Below, piece by piece: positions 38,013-47,827 of a DNA stretch of 64,000 nucleotides (within the stretch, counting starts at the first letter, position 1; each line of letters starts with the position of its first letter). Made by a program: the position numbers and the translations under genes. This stretch comes from Harmothoe impar (lineage: Eukaryota > Annelida > Polychaeta > Phyllodocida > Polynoidae): NCBI GenBank assembly GCA_947462335.1, contig OX381716.1, positions 3,654,438-3,718,437 on the forward strand, given 5' to 3'. The notes under the pieces are model-generated. The model did not search any database. It was given only the letters and a program-made list of their open reading frames with translations, and was not told the DNA's origin.

Positions 38013-38394
38013 TAAATTATGATTATGTAGATAGGGAATCTTTCTTTTATGATATCATAATACTCTCATATCGTAAGCATAGATTGCCTAACCATAGTTG
38101 ACCTACACTGTATTTAAACAGCACAGTGTGCTGTCCATTTCTAGCACCTTTTGCTGTAGTTGGTATTACAGCACTATTTGCTATATAATTACAGCATTAT
38201 GTACTGTAATTTGGGTCTCCTGCAGTGTTGCTATACATTTAAAACACATTGTCCTGTAGATAGGTGGCAGCAGTATACCATCTTTGTGGTAATTATTCCA
38301 CCCAACCCATTCCTGAGTCAAATAAAGCCTCACAAACTCTCAAGACATTGTTGAATAAGAATGGATGAGAGTGACTGAATTCAGTAGAACAATT
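38013..38394. other. Non-coding interior of the inverted repeat, left part
   Basis: Has scattered CTGTAG / TTACAGCA words (38140-38260) akin to the palindromic array at 39290-39560. No gene seen. Confidence 0.4.
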
Positions 38395-38832
38395 GACATT
38401 GGAAGCCATGCTCACCCTCCAGCGTCGATCTGGCTCCTGGGCCTTAGGCTTGAACCCTGGAGGTGGTACCACTGGCTTCTGCGTGTCCGGCTTGCTACCC
38501 GATCCACCATCTTGGCCCGAAGCCAACTGCTCCTCCAGTTTTGCGTTCTGTAGGTTAATCGCTGCCAACCTCTCCTCCATCGACTGCATCTCTAGCTTAC
38601 GCTTTAATATGGCTTGCTTCTCCTCCGCCAATTTAAGCTGAAGGGATACATTTTGTTCCCGATCCATGGCTGGGGACCCCAGCTCCTGTGCTTTGCGTAA
38701 CTGGAATGCTTCATCTTCCTCCTCGTCCAACCCACCTTTAGAGTGTGTGGGTTTAGCACATTGCGGACACGCCGACTTACGATGGTCATAAACGAAGGCG
38801 CAGCTTTTGCTGGGCTGCATGGCTAATAACAT
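38395..38832 (-). pseudogene. DIRS-like gag N-terminal fragment
   Basis: From the ATG at 38832 (or the in-frame ATG at 38820) the minus strand encodes a damaged zinc ribbon (first Cys lost; C-x10-CPQC kept), an acidic DEEEDEAF stretch, and a coiled-coil-like LAEEKQAILKRKLEMQSMEE segment equivalent to LAEEKKAILVQKKQL in the 30428 copy. Then comes ASGQDGG, matching SAGQDGG there. Similarity fades after about residue 145; the rest of the frame to 38293 looks like flanking DNA. GC-rich upstream sequence to ~39040 is probably the element's leader. The rest of gag and all of pol are missing. Confidence 0.65.
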
Positions 38833-39040
38833 TAATTAACTAACCACGGTAAATATGACACAAAGCAAGCAAGTAGCGAGCTGTCCCACCTCTCTGGGCG
38901 GCGCTCTGGCGTAAACAAAGATGGTAACCAACTTACACACTCCGCCTAGATACATAACATAGGGGGCGCTTCTAAACGGATAACAGAGGTTCGGCGCGCG
39001 TGAATGACCTGACCAATAGCGGGAACAAGGGACTCGTACC
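38833..39040 (-). mobile_element. Leader of the minus-strand DIRS-like fragment
   Basis: GC-rich sequence (GGGCGGCGCTCTGGCG, GGGGGCGCTTC, TTCGGCGCGCG) immediately upstream of the gag start, standing out from the AT-rich surroundings. It is similar in character to the leaders upstream of 30428 and 44296. Its outer edge is estimated from base composition only. Confidence 0.4.
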
Positions 39041-39289
39041 CAACCATCATAAAGTGTATTGATATTTGCATAATTGTGTTGAATAATACAAAAAAACAGC
39101 AAAAGTATAGAATAGACACCACATTGGTGGTGAAGGTTAAGTGGTGGTATCACATACAGTTCATCTGTATTAAAGCACAATTAAACCATCACATTGTGTA
39201 GTGTGTATTATCCTAGCTAAAGTTGAACTATTATGCAGGAAAGTACTCTCCATGCATGTATAGTAATTGATAGAAATTGATGACAACAA
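39041..39289. other. Non-coding spacer
   Basis: AT-rich. Nothing recognised. Confidence 0.35.
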
Positions 39290-39560
39290 CAATATGAAAC
39301 CTACAGTAGAAGTTGCTGTAACTTTACAGCACCCAGTTGCTGTACATGTACAGCAAAATCTACTGGAACAAAAGTTGCCAACAACCTTTGCTGTAGATGT
39401 ACAGTAGAATTTGCTGTAAATTTACAGTAGAAGTTGCTGTAAATTTACAGTAAAAGTTACTGTAAATGTACAGCAAGTTAGTTGCTGTATACCTACAGCA
39501 AAATCTACTGGAACAAAAGTTGCCAGCAGCTTTTGCTGTAGGTGTACAGTACTTACTTCT
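39290..39560. repeat. Array of palindromic TGCTGTAAATTTACAG words
   Basis: The words TTGCTGTAAATTTACAGTAG, TTACTGTAAATGTACAGCA and TGCTGTACATGTACAGCA are repeated about every 25-40 bases. Each is a near-perfect palindrome. Longer units (AAATCTACTGGAACAAAAGT) occur twice, so part of the array is a ~130 bp duplication. Confidence 0.7.
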
Positions 39561-39639
39561 TCCAGTGTAGGTTCAGATAAAGGTCACTTCCTCCAAGATA
39601 CCTGTGTGACATAACTGAACACATAGTCCACAATCTACT

Positions 39640-40120
39640 ACTATTACAAAGTGTGCACACACCGCAACACAGATTTTGTGTTCTGTGGACACTATGTGAT
39701 GAATTCGTATGGAGAAAATGTGTTCTGTGGACACTTCATGATGCATTTCTTAGGACAAAGTGTGCTTTGTGGACATATTGTGATGGCCCTTTTGTGGACG
39801 AAGTGTGTTTTGTGGATATTATGGAACAGAATGCTATTGACAATTTGTGGTTTGAGAACACTTTGTGATGACTGGCTGTGGACAAACTGTATATTGTGGA
39901 CATTTTGTGATGTTGAGTGTGGACAAACTGTATTTGTAGGCACTTTGTTATGGTGGGATGCTAACAAACTGTTATTCATGGACACTTTGTGATGGAAGGC
40001 TGTGGACAAATTCTATTTTGTGGACATTTTGAGATGAAAGGCTATGGACAAATTGTATAATGTGGACACTTTGCAATGGTAGACTGTGGACATGAAGTGA
40101 TGTGGACGCTTTGTATCATG
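39640..40120. repeat. Degenerate tandem array of TGTGGACACTTTGTGATG
   Basis: About ten degenerate units alternate TGTGGACACTTTGTGATGG-like and CTGTGGACAAACTGTAT-like halves, period roughly 45-55 bp. Overlapping frames of 113, 71 and 105 residues here are by-products of the repeat. Confidence 0.65.
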
Positions 40121-40179
40121 GTGATAATATGGGGCACAAAATACCCTTTACAAGTAGTCTCTCAAAAACAGGACCTTTG

Positions 40180-40360
40180 ACCTTAATTTTGACCTTGTTC
40201 CGACCTAGATATCATTTCATACATTTCAGAAATGGAATCAGTAGCCTCAAATTACCTTAGTCCACTACCCATACCAAGTATTGCTTTCCATGTCAGCTCT
40301 TCCTAAGGATCTCAGACTGGATCCCTAACTATGCTGTATTGACCACTTGACCCTTTAAAG
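40180..40360 (-). repeat. Right arm of the large inverted repeat
   Basis: Reverse complement of 37800-38012 (TTTGACCTTAATTTTGACC, TTGTTCCGACCTAG, CCTCAAATTACC, TTCCATGTCAG, GGATCCCTAACTATGC). The outermost part (ACCCTTTAAAGTAGAC, near 40345-40360) is poorly matched. Confidence 0.65.
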
Positions 40361-41194
40361 TAGACTTATTGAATACATGCAGCACACATCCATGATCCGA
40401 GGTACCAAGCCCCAACTCCTGCCCTACTTACACCACCCAGTCACACACCTACTTCTGTTTAAATACAGGGGAGCAGCCCAGGGCCAGCTGCAGTCATTAT
40501 GGGTGGCCTGAGCAGCATGGTAACAGGATCAGGGACTAGACGACCTGCCATGTCTAGTAATACAAGTGGTGTAGAGAATATCTAGGAGTAGCTGGCATTT
40601 CTAGTGATGTTCTCACAACCATTTCAGCACACGGCACCATCACAATACAATTCTTCTCCTGCCCTTCAATGAAAACACTTGGGTATCAATGTTATGTTTC
40701 AGGAGGATGGTAGATGCCTTTGCAGTCGGTTTAAATGATATCTAGCTTCTTTACTATATTTAAAGAGGGCAATGTAAAATTGAAAACAGGTTTCATTGGA
40801 TATAACAGATTTTAACTGGATAAACATGCTATGGCACTTGTAAACAACAAGTACACTTTAATATGAACAAGTGCCATTATTGGAATAATCTAACCTAAAA
40901 ATGATCCAGCCAAGTGCAGATACAGCCATGAACTACACCTATACTCTTCAGGGTACCTCCATGCCTGAGAATGTCACATCTATGTACATACATTAATAAG
41001 CAGGCAGGGCAAAGCAACAAATGGCTGCATCCATAATTCTGTGTGAACGTAGTGCTGACATGCCGCTGTTATGACCTACTACAGACACATGACCCGGGGG
41101 TTATTACCATGAGTGGGAGATGACATGTAGCTTCTGTGCATGTTGAACCCTTTAAAGACTGACCGAGTCACAGTGAGACCATCTGTGTGAGAGA
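40361..41194. other. Non-coding, with a single copy of the 42-bp unit
   Basis: 40419-40452 (CTACTTACACCACCCAGTCA, CACACCTACT) is a single copy of the unit amplified at 59157-59492. This suggests the segmental duplication once extended to here. AACCCTTTAAAGACTGAC at about 41145 resembles a lone MITE end. No gene seen. Confidence 0.45.
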
Positions 41195-41500
41195 TGAAGG
41201 TTTCAGGATGGCCTTACCATCAAAGCCCCATGTAATGTGACATGTTGAGGTGTCAGGATGTCCTTACCATCAAAGCCCCATGTAATGTGACATGTTGAGG
41301 TGTCAGGATGTCCTTACCATCAAAGCCCCATGTAATGTGACATGTTGAGGTGTCAGGATGTCCTTACCATCAAAGCCCCATGTAATGTGACATGTTGAGG
41401 TGTCAGGATGGCCTTACCATCAAAGTCCAATGAAATGTGACATGTTGAGGTGTCAGGATGGCCTTACCATCAAAGTCCAATGAAATGTGACCTGTCCATG
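41195..41500. repeat. 50-bp minisatellite, ~6 copies
   Basis: The unit AGGTGTCAGGATGTCCTTAC continuing CATCAAAGCCCCATGTAATG and TGACATGTTG is repeated about six times. The middle copies are identical; the outer ones differ (GGCCTTACC; AAGTCCAATGAAATG). Near-identity of the central units implies recent expansion. Confidence 0.85.
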
Positions 41501-43624
41501 CACATACACCGCATGTAGCTGACACAGAGGGACAGTGTCATGCACAGGATGGGTCCTCAATGTCAGATATGGATGTGGGTAGATGATCAAATAGCTCACA
41601 GCACCAGCAGCCTCAAGAATAATGCCCTGTCAGCATTACTGAGTCATGTCCCAAAATACATAATGACCAGAAAGGCATGGCCTGGGGTGATAGGGCTGTC
41701 GGGGTTAGCATTTAAAGAGACTCCAATTCGGCATGAAAAAAAATACCCCCCCCTCCCCAATCCCCAAAGGGGCGGGGGATAGTTTAAAGTTTACATGCCT
41801 TGATGTTTGTAGGCACTGGTTTTAAATCTGGTCATAGTGTGTGATTCTAATCATTAGATCTAGATCTAGATTAAAGCACTATCATCTGCTGGGTTTGATT
41901 CATCCCCTGGTGTAGATAGGCTGATTGTACCAGGTCAGCAGTTACCTGTCATAATGAATTACCACCAGAGGCCAAGCAGATCCATCAGTAGGAGGCTGGG
42001 GCTGGAGGGAGCTGGTTGGTTGGTACAACTAGGTACAGGATACATCACCTGTGTACCTCCTCCCTCTGTACACTACACAGAAGTAACTGGATCCTCCTGG
42101 GTCCCAACCTGCCCTACGCACCCAGCCTTACCACCACCCCACCCCCCTAACTACAGGAAGACCAGTGGGTGGCAGCACAGCTACATCACCTGTCTACTGT
42201 ATTTTTTACCCCTTGGAGGGTCTCGTACTGATGTGATGTACTTTATGCCTGAGTCTAATTGCCAGTGGTGCATCATGTATCAAGACAACCCTGTGTGTAT
42301 ACAGCAGTCCACAGTACAATCATGATGCTGGAATACACCACTGGTGAGTGACCAAGTGCTACTGTCATGAAAAATGACGATAATGCAGTATTTATATCTT
42401 ACAGGGTTAGGTATGTGCCATAGTTCAGTGTCAGATGCTGTATGTAATAATACATGTCTGAGTAGTGCAGGGGAAGTGGGTCCAGCCAAAGGCTCCCTTC
42501 CACAGCTCTATTATTAGGTATCCCAGGTCATTTTCAGATATTATTGTTGCACATGTGAAAACCGGTTAGATGGATAGATCATGTTAAAATAGGAAAACAG
42601 TTTAAATATCATACAAATCGGTCCAGCGGTTTAGATTTGACAGCCATTTGAAAGTGTCATAATGCGGTGTGGACTTTGGCCCTTCTCCTCATGCTTATTA
42701 TGTATGTATATTATAAGCATTCTGTACCATCAGAAAAAAGGAAATAAATTGTATAAACTTATTGGTCCTTATCACAGCATAATATCTTAATACTCAGATG
42801 AAGAGTCAATTGATTCAGACTTCAAGTTTCATTTTTACAGCCCCTCAAAATCATGATATATTACATGTAAGTCATAGGTTTTGCACAGAGATGTGCAAAA
42901 TGGTCCAAGTTTGGGGGCATTTTATATCACTAATATGTCAGGTATCCCCTTGGTCCCCTGGGAAGTCTTTCTATAAGTTATGGAGATTGTGATTATTTCT
43001 TTCAGGTTCTACATAATCAAGATTTACTTCACGATTTACATTTAAAAATGGGAAAAGCTGTGATTTCCCCAATGTCCCTGAACAGTGAAAATGACCAAAC
43101 TCCAAATCAACACCATACAACTCCTGTTTCAGATATCAAGTTGATTTCATTCATAGGCATAGGTCAACATGGTATATATCAGTTCCAAAGAATCGTTACC
43201 CATTAAAAATATTACATGACATGGAATGATCTGAGGAAAATCATGGAAATGCCTAAATTGCTGAGGAAATGCTGATATCGGGCTACTTTTTAGCATATTT
43301 AGGACAATTATTCCACTTGACCTCTGAATTCACCTTTTGATATAATCTCATTTATACTATTCCAATAACATAAGATGACAATTATGTAAACAGTAGGTCT
43401 ATTACATAATGAATCACAAATCCTTATATTGTAGTTTTCTATGCTGGCTAGAAATGTGCTTGCAATTGGTATATACAAATATTTAATTGAATTCTCTTGT
43501 ATGGAATCTCAAGTATGAGTGTCTTGAGGGGTGATTCTTGTTGATATAGCGTGTTACACAACCTATATATAGCCAATAGGTGATCACATGTGCCTTTGGA
43601 CCCAGACTTTTGGTACTTTCTCTT
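41501..43624. other. Non-coding stretch, no gene recognised
   Basis: No domain in any frame (longest 123 residues at 41954-42325, low complexity, proline-rich). 42315-42350 (CATGATGCTGGAATACACCA) weakly resembles the MITE family. 41853-41870 is a small AGATCTAGATCTAGA palindrome. Confidence 0.4.
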
Positions 43625-43945
43625 TCTCTTGCTCATACACCGTTAAATGTATCAACTAATTAGTTGGTGCGTCTAATAGAGCAAAAAAATACCTTTCAAA
43701 TTATCCTAAATATTTGTATGTAACATTAACAAAATTGCCAAAATTCTTCAAAAATTGCCCAAAAAAATCAGATTATCCTAATTTTAAAATGTTTACAACA
43801 GGTCTACCCTCACTTCCAATACATGAAAATGACACTCAGAGTATGCTGGTGACAGTAGCGAAACGTCTGATGTTGTATATCTAATGGTGTGCGGACGAGA
43901 GTGCTATATAGACAGTGTGTCCTCAAGGTTTGGATCATTTATAAT
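43625..43945 (+). repeat. Tandem duplication, intact first unit
   Basis: Begins TAAATGTATCAACTAATTAG, ends CAGTGTGTCCTCAAGG. A second unit starts at 43965 (CAGATGTATCAACTAACTAG), is broken by the DIRS-like element, and resumes at 47692-47827 (...CAGTGTGTCCTCTAGG). 43834-43933 and 47728-47827 align without gaps at about 69% identity. Confidence 0.6.
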
Positions 43946-43954
43946 GCTTTCGCT

Positions 43955-44115
43955 CTTACGCCATCAGATGTATCAACTAACTAGTTAGTGCATCTTGTAG
44001 AGGAGAAAAATACCTTTCAAATGATAGCAAATATGTGTATATAATATTTCAAAAAAGTGCCAAAAATCACCCCAAAATTCTTATTTTTTATAAAAAAATG
44101 TCGGGCATAACTTCC
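43955..44115 (+). repeat. Tandem duplication, second unit, left part
   Basis: GATGTATCAACTAACTAGTT, GAAAAATACCTTTCAAAT and the following AT-rich sequence match 43640-43780. Similarity stops close to 44110, where base composition shifts to the GC-rich leader of the DIRS-like element. Confidence 0.6.
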
Positions 44116-44295
44116 ATTGGGGAAGTTATTCCCATATTAGTGACATACCAGTGCCACCTAGTGCCTCCTACTGGCACCAGCCGTGGAACTCTTCTCCAGG
44201 GGAGGGGAGGTACCAGCAGCAAGCAAGCAGGCAGCAAGGCCAGCAGCAGGCCAGCAGAGACTTTGATTTAGAATTTCGGTCAAAATTCGGTCAAA

Positions 44296-46518
44296 ATGAC
44301 GATATGCTTTTGCGGAACAGAGTACCATGGCAACAGGAATTCCTGCCCCAACTGCAATGCCCCAAACCCGGACAAGGGAACCCCCAGGAAGGTGTTACAG
44401 GGACAGGACCAGCCTGCACCGGCACAGGACGACCATGGCGGCCCCAAGGGCCGGCAGGAGACCGGCCAGGGCAGCTCGGCCTCGCCGGCACCCCCGGGGG
44501 ATACGGCCCGGCAACACGGCGAGCAGGCCGCGGAATACGCCGCAGCCCGTGAGGGAGAGCTCCAGGAGGCCCTGGACAGGATCGAAGCACTGACAATAAA
44601 AGAAAAGGCTAGAGAGGAGGAGCTTAAGCGGACACAGAGGTTAAAGGAAGCGGAGATGGAGCTGGCAGGTTTAAGAGCAGCAAATAACCGGATAGAAAGA
44701 GATACAAACTTCGCAGAAGCCGCCTTCCGCGGTGTTGTGGGTGCCATTCAGGGCGGACAACGCGGAGACGATTTGCAGCGGCCCGCGGATTCCCGCGGAA
44801 CAGCCTTATACTACGCGGACCAGGGCACCAGCGGCCACGACTCGTTAGCGATACCCGGGGAAGACGGGGACCGAGCTTTTTCGTCTCTGTCCGCGAAGCA
44901 GCAGCTCGGCGCGCATGCGCAGACCAACATGGCCGACCACAACATCCGCCCAGACGAAAACAAGGCTAACGAAGTCGCTTTTTCGCAGTTTTTGAGCGAA
45001 CAGAGGCGAATTAAGACTCAAAAGTTGTCGCAATCGAAAGAGCATGGTCGTTTACCCCCCTCCCAGCCCTCAAAGTCGTCGCAAATGTCGCAGAAAAGTT
45101 GGTTGGGAGACTTTTGTGAGAATGGCCAGCCCACACATACCCCGGTGGCGACATCGTCTTTGATCGCGGGTGGTGCGCTTCATCCCGGGGTGCCGGGAGG
45201 CTCCACGCTTCATCACGGACACCCGGGGAGCTTCACGCTTCATCATGGTACAGGTCAGTCTGGCAGTTTTAAGCAAGCAGGGTGTGTGTCTATGCCTGCT
45301 GGGGCCACAACATCCTCTCAGCTGTCTGATCCTACCAATGAACAGGAGCAATATCAACAGCAGGTGTTGGGGCAGCATCAACAACAGCAACAGCAACAGC
45401 AAGAGGATGCAGACCCCTCCTATGCAGAGTTTCTGCTGTGGAGACAGCAGCAACAGTGGGCTGGGTTGGCAGGGGATGTGACCCCTTCTACCCAGTCTAC
45501 TCAACATAATCAGCAAACACTACAGCAACATCTACAGCAACAGCGGGGCCAACACGGGTCCAACCGGTATCAACAGCAGCAATCCTACACTTCAGGCCAA
45601 CCCCTCTCCGCGACACCCCCGCCAGGTTTCTCTAGTCTGCCATCGGCAGGTGGGCTAGGCATAAATCTGGGGGCGAGCCACACCCTGCACACCGGGCTAG
45701 CTACGGCAGGGTTGGGCTTCGGCAACATGGGCCTACAGTCGGGGGATGTTGATGGCCTCTTCAGAAACGTTGCGTCAGGTAAGTCAGCTGTGGAGGGTGA
45801 TATCCTGGCCTCTCTACATGCAGCTAATGAGGCTAGCATGAGGAAAAGGTCCAAGCTGTGGATCAGGCCAGACTACCACCTCCCAGCTGACAAAGACTAC
45901 AGCGAAATGTCATATAGGGAGTTAATTTACGGGATGATCAATGTCACGCAGGCCCTGATCATAGCCGATCATCCCGACTTGAGCCCCTTGTCATACCTAG
46001 ATCACATGAAATTCATCGCCCTGAAGGAGATAAAACCCACCTATTGCATGAAGGCCATATGCCAGTATGATAGAGAGGTGACCGACAAGGTGCTGAAAAA
46101 GCAGATCCCCAAGTTTGCCGCGGCTGACCACGGTGCGATGGCAAACAACATGGGCATGGACAAAACTCTGGCCTACGTAAAGATGCAACAGGAGATTGCA
46201 AAGCAGATGTCCCTTCTAAACAAGGCCCCGGGCAAGCCACCAGCTAGGCCGTCAAGTCAGGGAAAATTCAGGATCGACTGCCCTGACCACCTGTGCAAGC
46301 GGTTCAACTTCACGGCGTGCGATTGGACATTATGCAGGAAGCAACACTCGTGTGCGGTCTGCGGTGGCCCGCACGGGGCTCGGGGATGCGCACACAACCC
46401 CTACAACCAAGGGGGGCAGCCTCAGAGCCAGGGTAGCTTCCAGTGTCAGCAGCATCCATACTATGGCCAGCAAACCCAGAACTACGGCCAACAGGGGGGC
46501 CAACAGCGTAACGTGTGA
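44296..46518 (+). CDS. DIRS-like gag protein, 740 aa
   Basis: Probable structural protein that packages element RNA. The N terminus has a zinc-ribbon-like C4-x-C6-x10-C17-x2-C20; residues ~80-140 are Glu/Lys/Leu-rich and coiled-coil-like (EELKRTQRLKEAEMELAGL); ~340-450 is Gln-rich with CAG/CAA runs. A conserved globular block follows (~515-640: LWIRPDYHLP, EMSYRELIYGM, HMKFIALKEIKPTY), and the C terminus (~660-700) has a Cys/His cluster CKRFNFTACDWTLC ... HSCAVCGGPHGARGC like those ending DIRS-group gag proteins. The frame is intact. The first ATG follows the leader closely. It ends in TGA, after which the same frame stays open into the reverse transcriptase. Alternative: gag of another YR retroelement. 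Confidence 0.85.
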   Translation: MTICFCGTEYHGNRNSCPNCNAPNPDKGTPRKVLQGQDQPAPAQDDHGGPKGRQETGQGSSASPAPPGDTARQHGEQAAEYAAAREGELQEALDRIEALTIKEKAREEELKRTQRLKEAEMELAGLRAANNRIERDTNFAEAAFRGVVGAIQGGQRGDDLQRPADSRGTALYYADQGTSGHDSLAIPGEDGDRAFSSLSAKQQLGAHAQTNMADHNIRPDENKANEVAFSQFLSEQRRIKTQKLSQSKEHGRLPPSQPSKSSQMSQKSWLGDFCENGQPTHTPVATSSLIAGGALHPGVPGGSTLHHGHPGSFTLHHGTGQSGSFKQAGCVSMPAGATTSSQLSDPTNEQEQYQQQVLGQHQQQQQQQQEDADPSYAEFLLWRQQQQWAGLAGDVTPSTQSTQHNQQTLQQHLQQQRGQHGSNRYQQQQSYTSGQPLSATPPPGFSSLPSAGGLGINLGASHTLHTGLATAGLGFGNMGLQSGDVDGLFRNVASGKSAVEGDILASLHAANEASMRKRSKLWIRPDYHLPADKDYSEMSYRELIYGMINVTQALIIADHPDLSPLSYLDHMKFIALKEIKPTYCMKAICQYDREVTDKVLKKQIPKFAAADHGAMANNMGMDKTLAYVKMQQEIAKQMSLLNKAPGKPPARPSSQGKFRIDCPDHLCKRFNFTACDWTLCRKQHSCAVCGGPHGARGCAHNPYNQGGQPQSQGSFQCQQHPYYGQQTQNYGQQGGQQRNV
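45776..45784 (+). promoter_or_regulatory. Consensus splice-donor-like site inside gag
   Basis: CAG|GTAAGT lies in the gag frame at phase 1 (codons TCA GGT AAG). The homologous gag at 30428 has CAG|GTGAGC at the equivalent position (31125-31133) and the same phase. It may be used for splicing, as some DIRS elements have introns, or may be chance coding of Ser-Gly. No matching acceptor with a sensible intron length is shared by both copies. Confidence 0.3.
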
Positions 46519-46572
46519 GGCACGGACGAGCACGACTCCGCGGACTACGAAGCGGATGTCGGTACCTCATGT

Positions 46573-47778
46573 ATGGAAGACATTCACTCTCATACATGTG
46601 AAGAGCTAATATGCACAAGTAGTATAGATGACCTACTAGACATTTATAAAGGTTATATCCCTCTATGGGACATTAGCTGCAGACACAGGGTTCAGGGGGT
46701 CGTGTCGCAGTTGAAGCCAGCAGGCTGGAGGGACATGTTGTTCGGGCATGGTGTCATAGATGAGGATTGTCACTTTATATTAGATGGTGTCCTACATGGG
46801 TTCAAGATGGTGGACCCCCATGCACGGGTAGACAGTTACGAGGTAAAAAACTATTCGTCAGCTTCGGTAGATAATTTTGACTTTATTGATAAGCTCTTGA
46901 AAGAGGAGCTGGGCTGCGGGAAACTCAGCGTATCGCGAGAGAAGCCGACATGTGTGCACGCCTTGGGTGCTGTTCCCAAGGCTACCGGGGGTTTCAGGCC
47001 CATCACCGATGCAAGCAGGCCCGACGGACTGTCCATTAATTCCCATATGTCCGCCACTTTTCAACACTTCAAGTTTGCTAGACTAGACGACGTGTGCGAG
47101 GTTCTCCGTCCGTCGTACTACATGGCGGTGACTGATATTGCTTCGGCGTACCGCTCGGTACTCATCAGACCCGAGGACCGGAATTATCAGGGTTTGAAGT
47201 GGAAGTTGGACGGGTCTGACACCTACATGGTGGACAATTGTATTTGTTTTGGCACAAGAGCGGCTCCTTTTATTTTTAATAGACTCACGGATGCCGTTAC
47301 CAGGTACATGCGCCGTCAGGGCCACATGTGTTTCAATTACCTGGATGATTTCCTATTATTAGCCGCTAGCGAGAGGCAATGCACGGTATCCCAACGTGTC
47401 CTCCATGAGCTACTCAGGCAATTAGGATTTTACATAGCTTACAAGAAGGTGTCTTCCCCGTCAAGGATACAGCGTTACTTGGGCATAGAAATAGACAGTA
47501 TCGATATGAAACTGAGACTGCCGGGGGATAAGCTGCAAAAGTTGGAGCAAGAGCTATCGTTTTTTCACGGTCGCCGTCAGGCAACGCGAAAGCAACTGCA
47601 AAAACTGTGTGGCATTCTATCTCATTGTTCGTCTGTCGTTAAAGGCGGCAGGACATTCTCTCAGCGGGTGATCAAGATGCTGAGTGGTTTTCCAGGGCTA
47701 CACCCACATGTAATACATCAAAATGACCCCCAGAGTGTCCTGATCACAGGGGTTGAACTCCTGGGACTGTATCTCTAA
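46573..47778 (+). pseudogene. DIRS-like reverse transcriptase, truncated
   Basis: Polymerase that would copy the element RNA. Visible blocks: GAVPKATGGFRPITDASRP (fingers), VTDIASAYRSVLI with catalytic Asp188, CICFGTRAAPFIFNRL, FNYLDDFLLLA with Asp258/Asp259, IAYKKVSSP and YLGIEID, then LQKLCGILSHCSSVVKGGRT typical of the DIRS-group connection. The real protein similarity ends about codon 373 (47690). The last ~28 codons up to the TAA at 47776-47778 are host sequence shared with 43797-43883. RNase H and recombinase are lost. The 18 codons between the gag stop and this ATG are open in the same frame and acidic, so translation probably came from a Gag-Pol readthrough product rather than from this ATG. 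Confidence 0.85.
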
Positions 47779-47827
47779 TGGCGTGGGAGCGAAATAGGTT
47801 TATACACAGTGTGTCCTCTAGGACTGC
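47692..47827 (+). repeat. Tandem duplication, second unit, right part
   Basis: Matches 43797-43933 (AATACATCAAAATGAC versus AATACATGAAAATGAC; TCTAATGGCGTG versus TCTAATGGTGTG; ACAGTGTGTCCTC in both). It marks the right edge of the DIRS-like insertion and supplies its stop codon. Confidence 0.65.

Larger units (their letters stand above)
44116..47691 (+). mobile_element. DIRS-like retroelement, 3'-truncated
   Basis: A GC-rich block of about 3.6 kb interrupts a tandem duplicate of host sequence. The order is a short leader, gag (44296-46518), one in-frame stop, and a reverse transcriptase whose similarity ends at about 47690. RNase H, methyltransferase and tyrosine recombinase domains expected of DIRS-group elements are missing, and no split direct repeats were seen. 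The assignment to the DIRS group rests on the reverse transcriptase blocks and the Cys/His-rich end of gag. A related YR element (Ngaro, PAT-like) is possible. Confidence 0.7.

Noticed and set aside
39651..40009. Frames of 113, 71 and 105 residues on both strands
   Set aside because: They lie in the degenerate TGTGGACACTTTGTGATG array, and all three frames are open for the same compositional reason.
44280..45516. Long minus-strand frames (155 and 148 residues) opposite gag
   Set aside because: They are antisense shadows of the GC-rich, CAG-rich gag gene and have no domain of their own.
43834..47827. ~69% identical direct repeats flanking the DIRS-like element as its own terminal repeats
   Set aside because: The repeat is better explained as part of a longer host tandem unit (43625-43945) whose second copy is split by the element; sequence left of the element also matches that unit.
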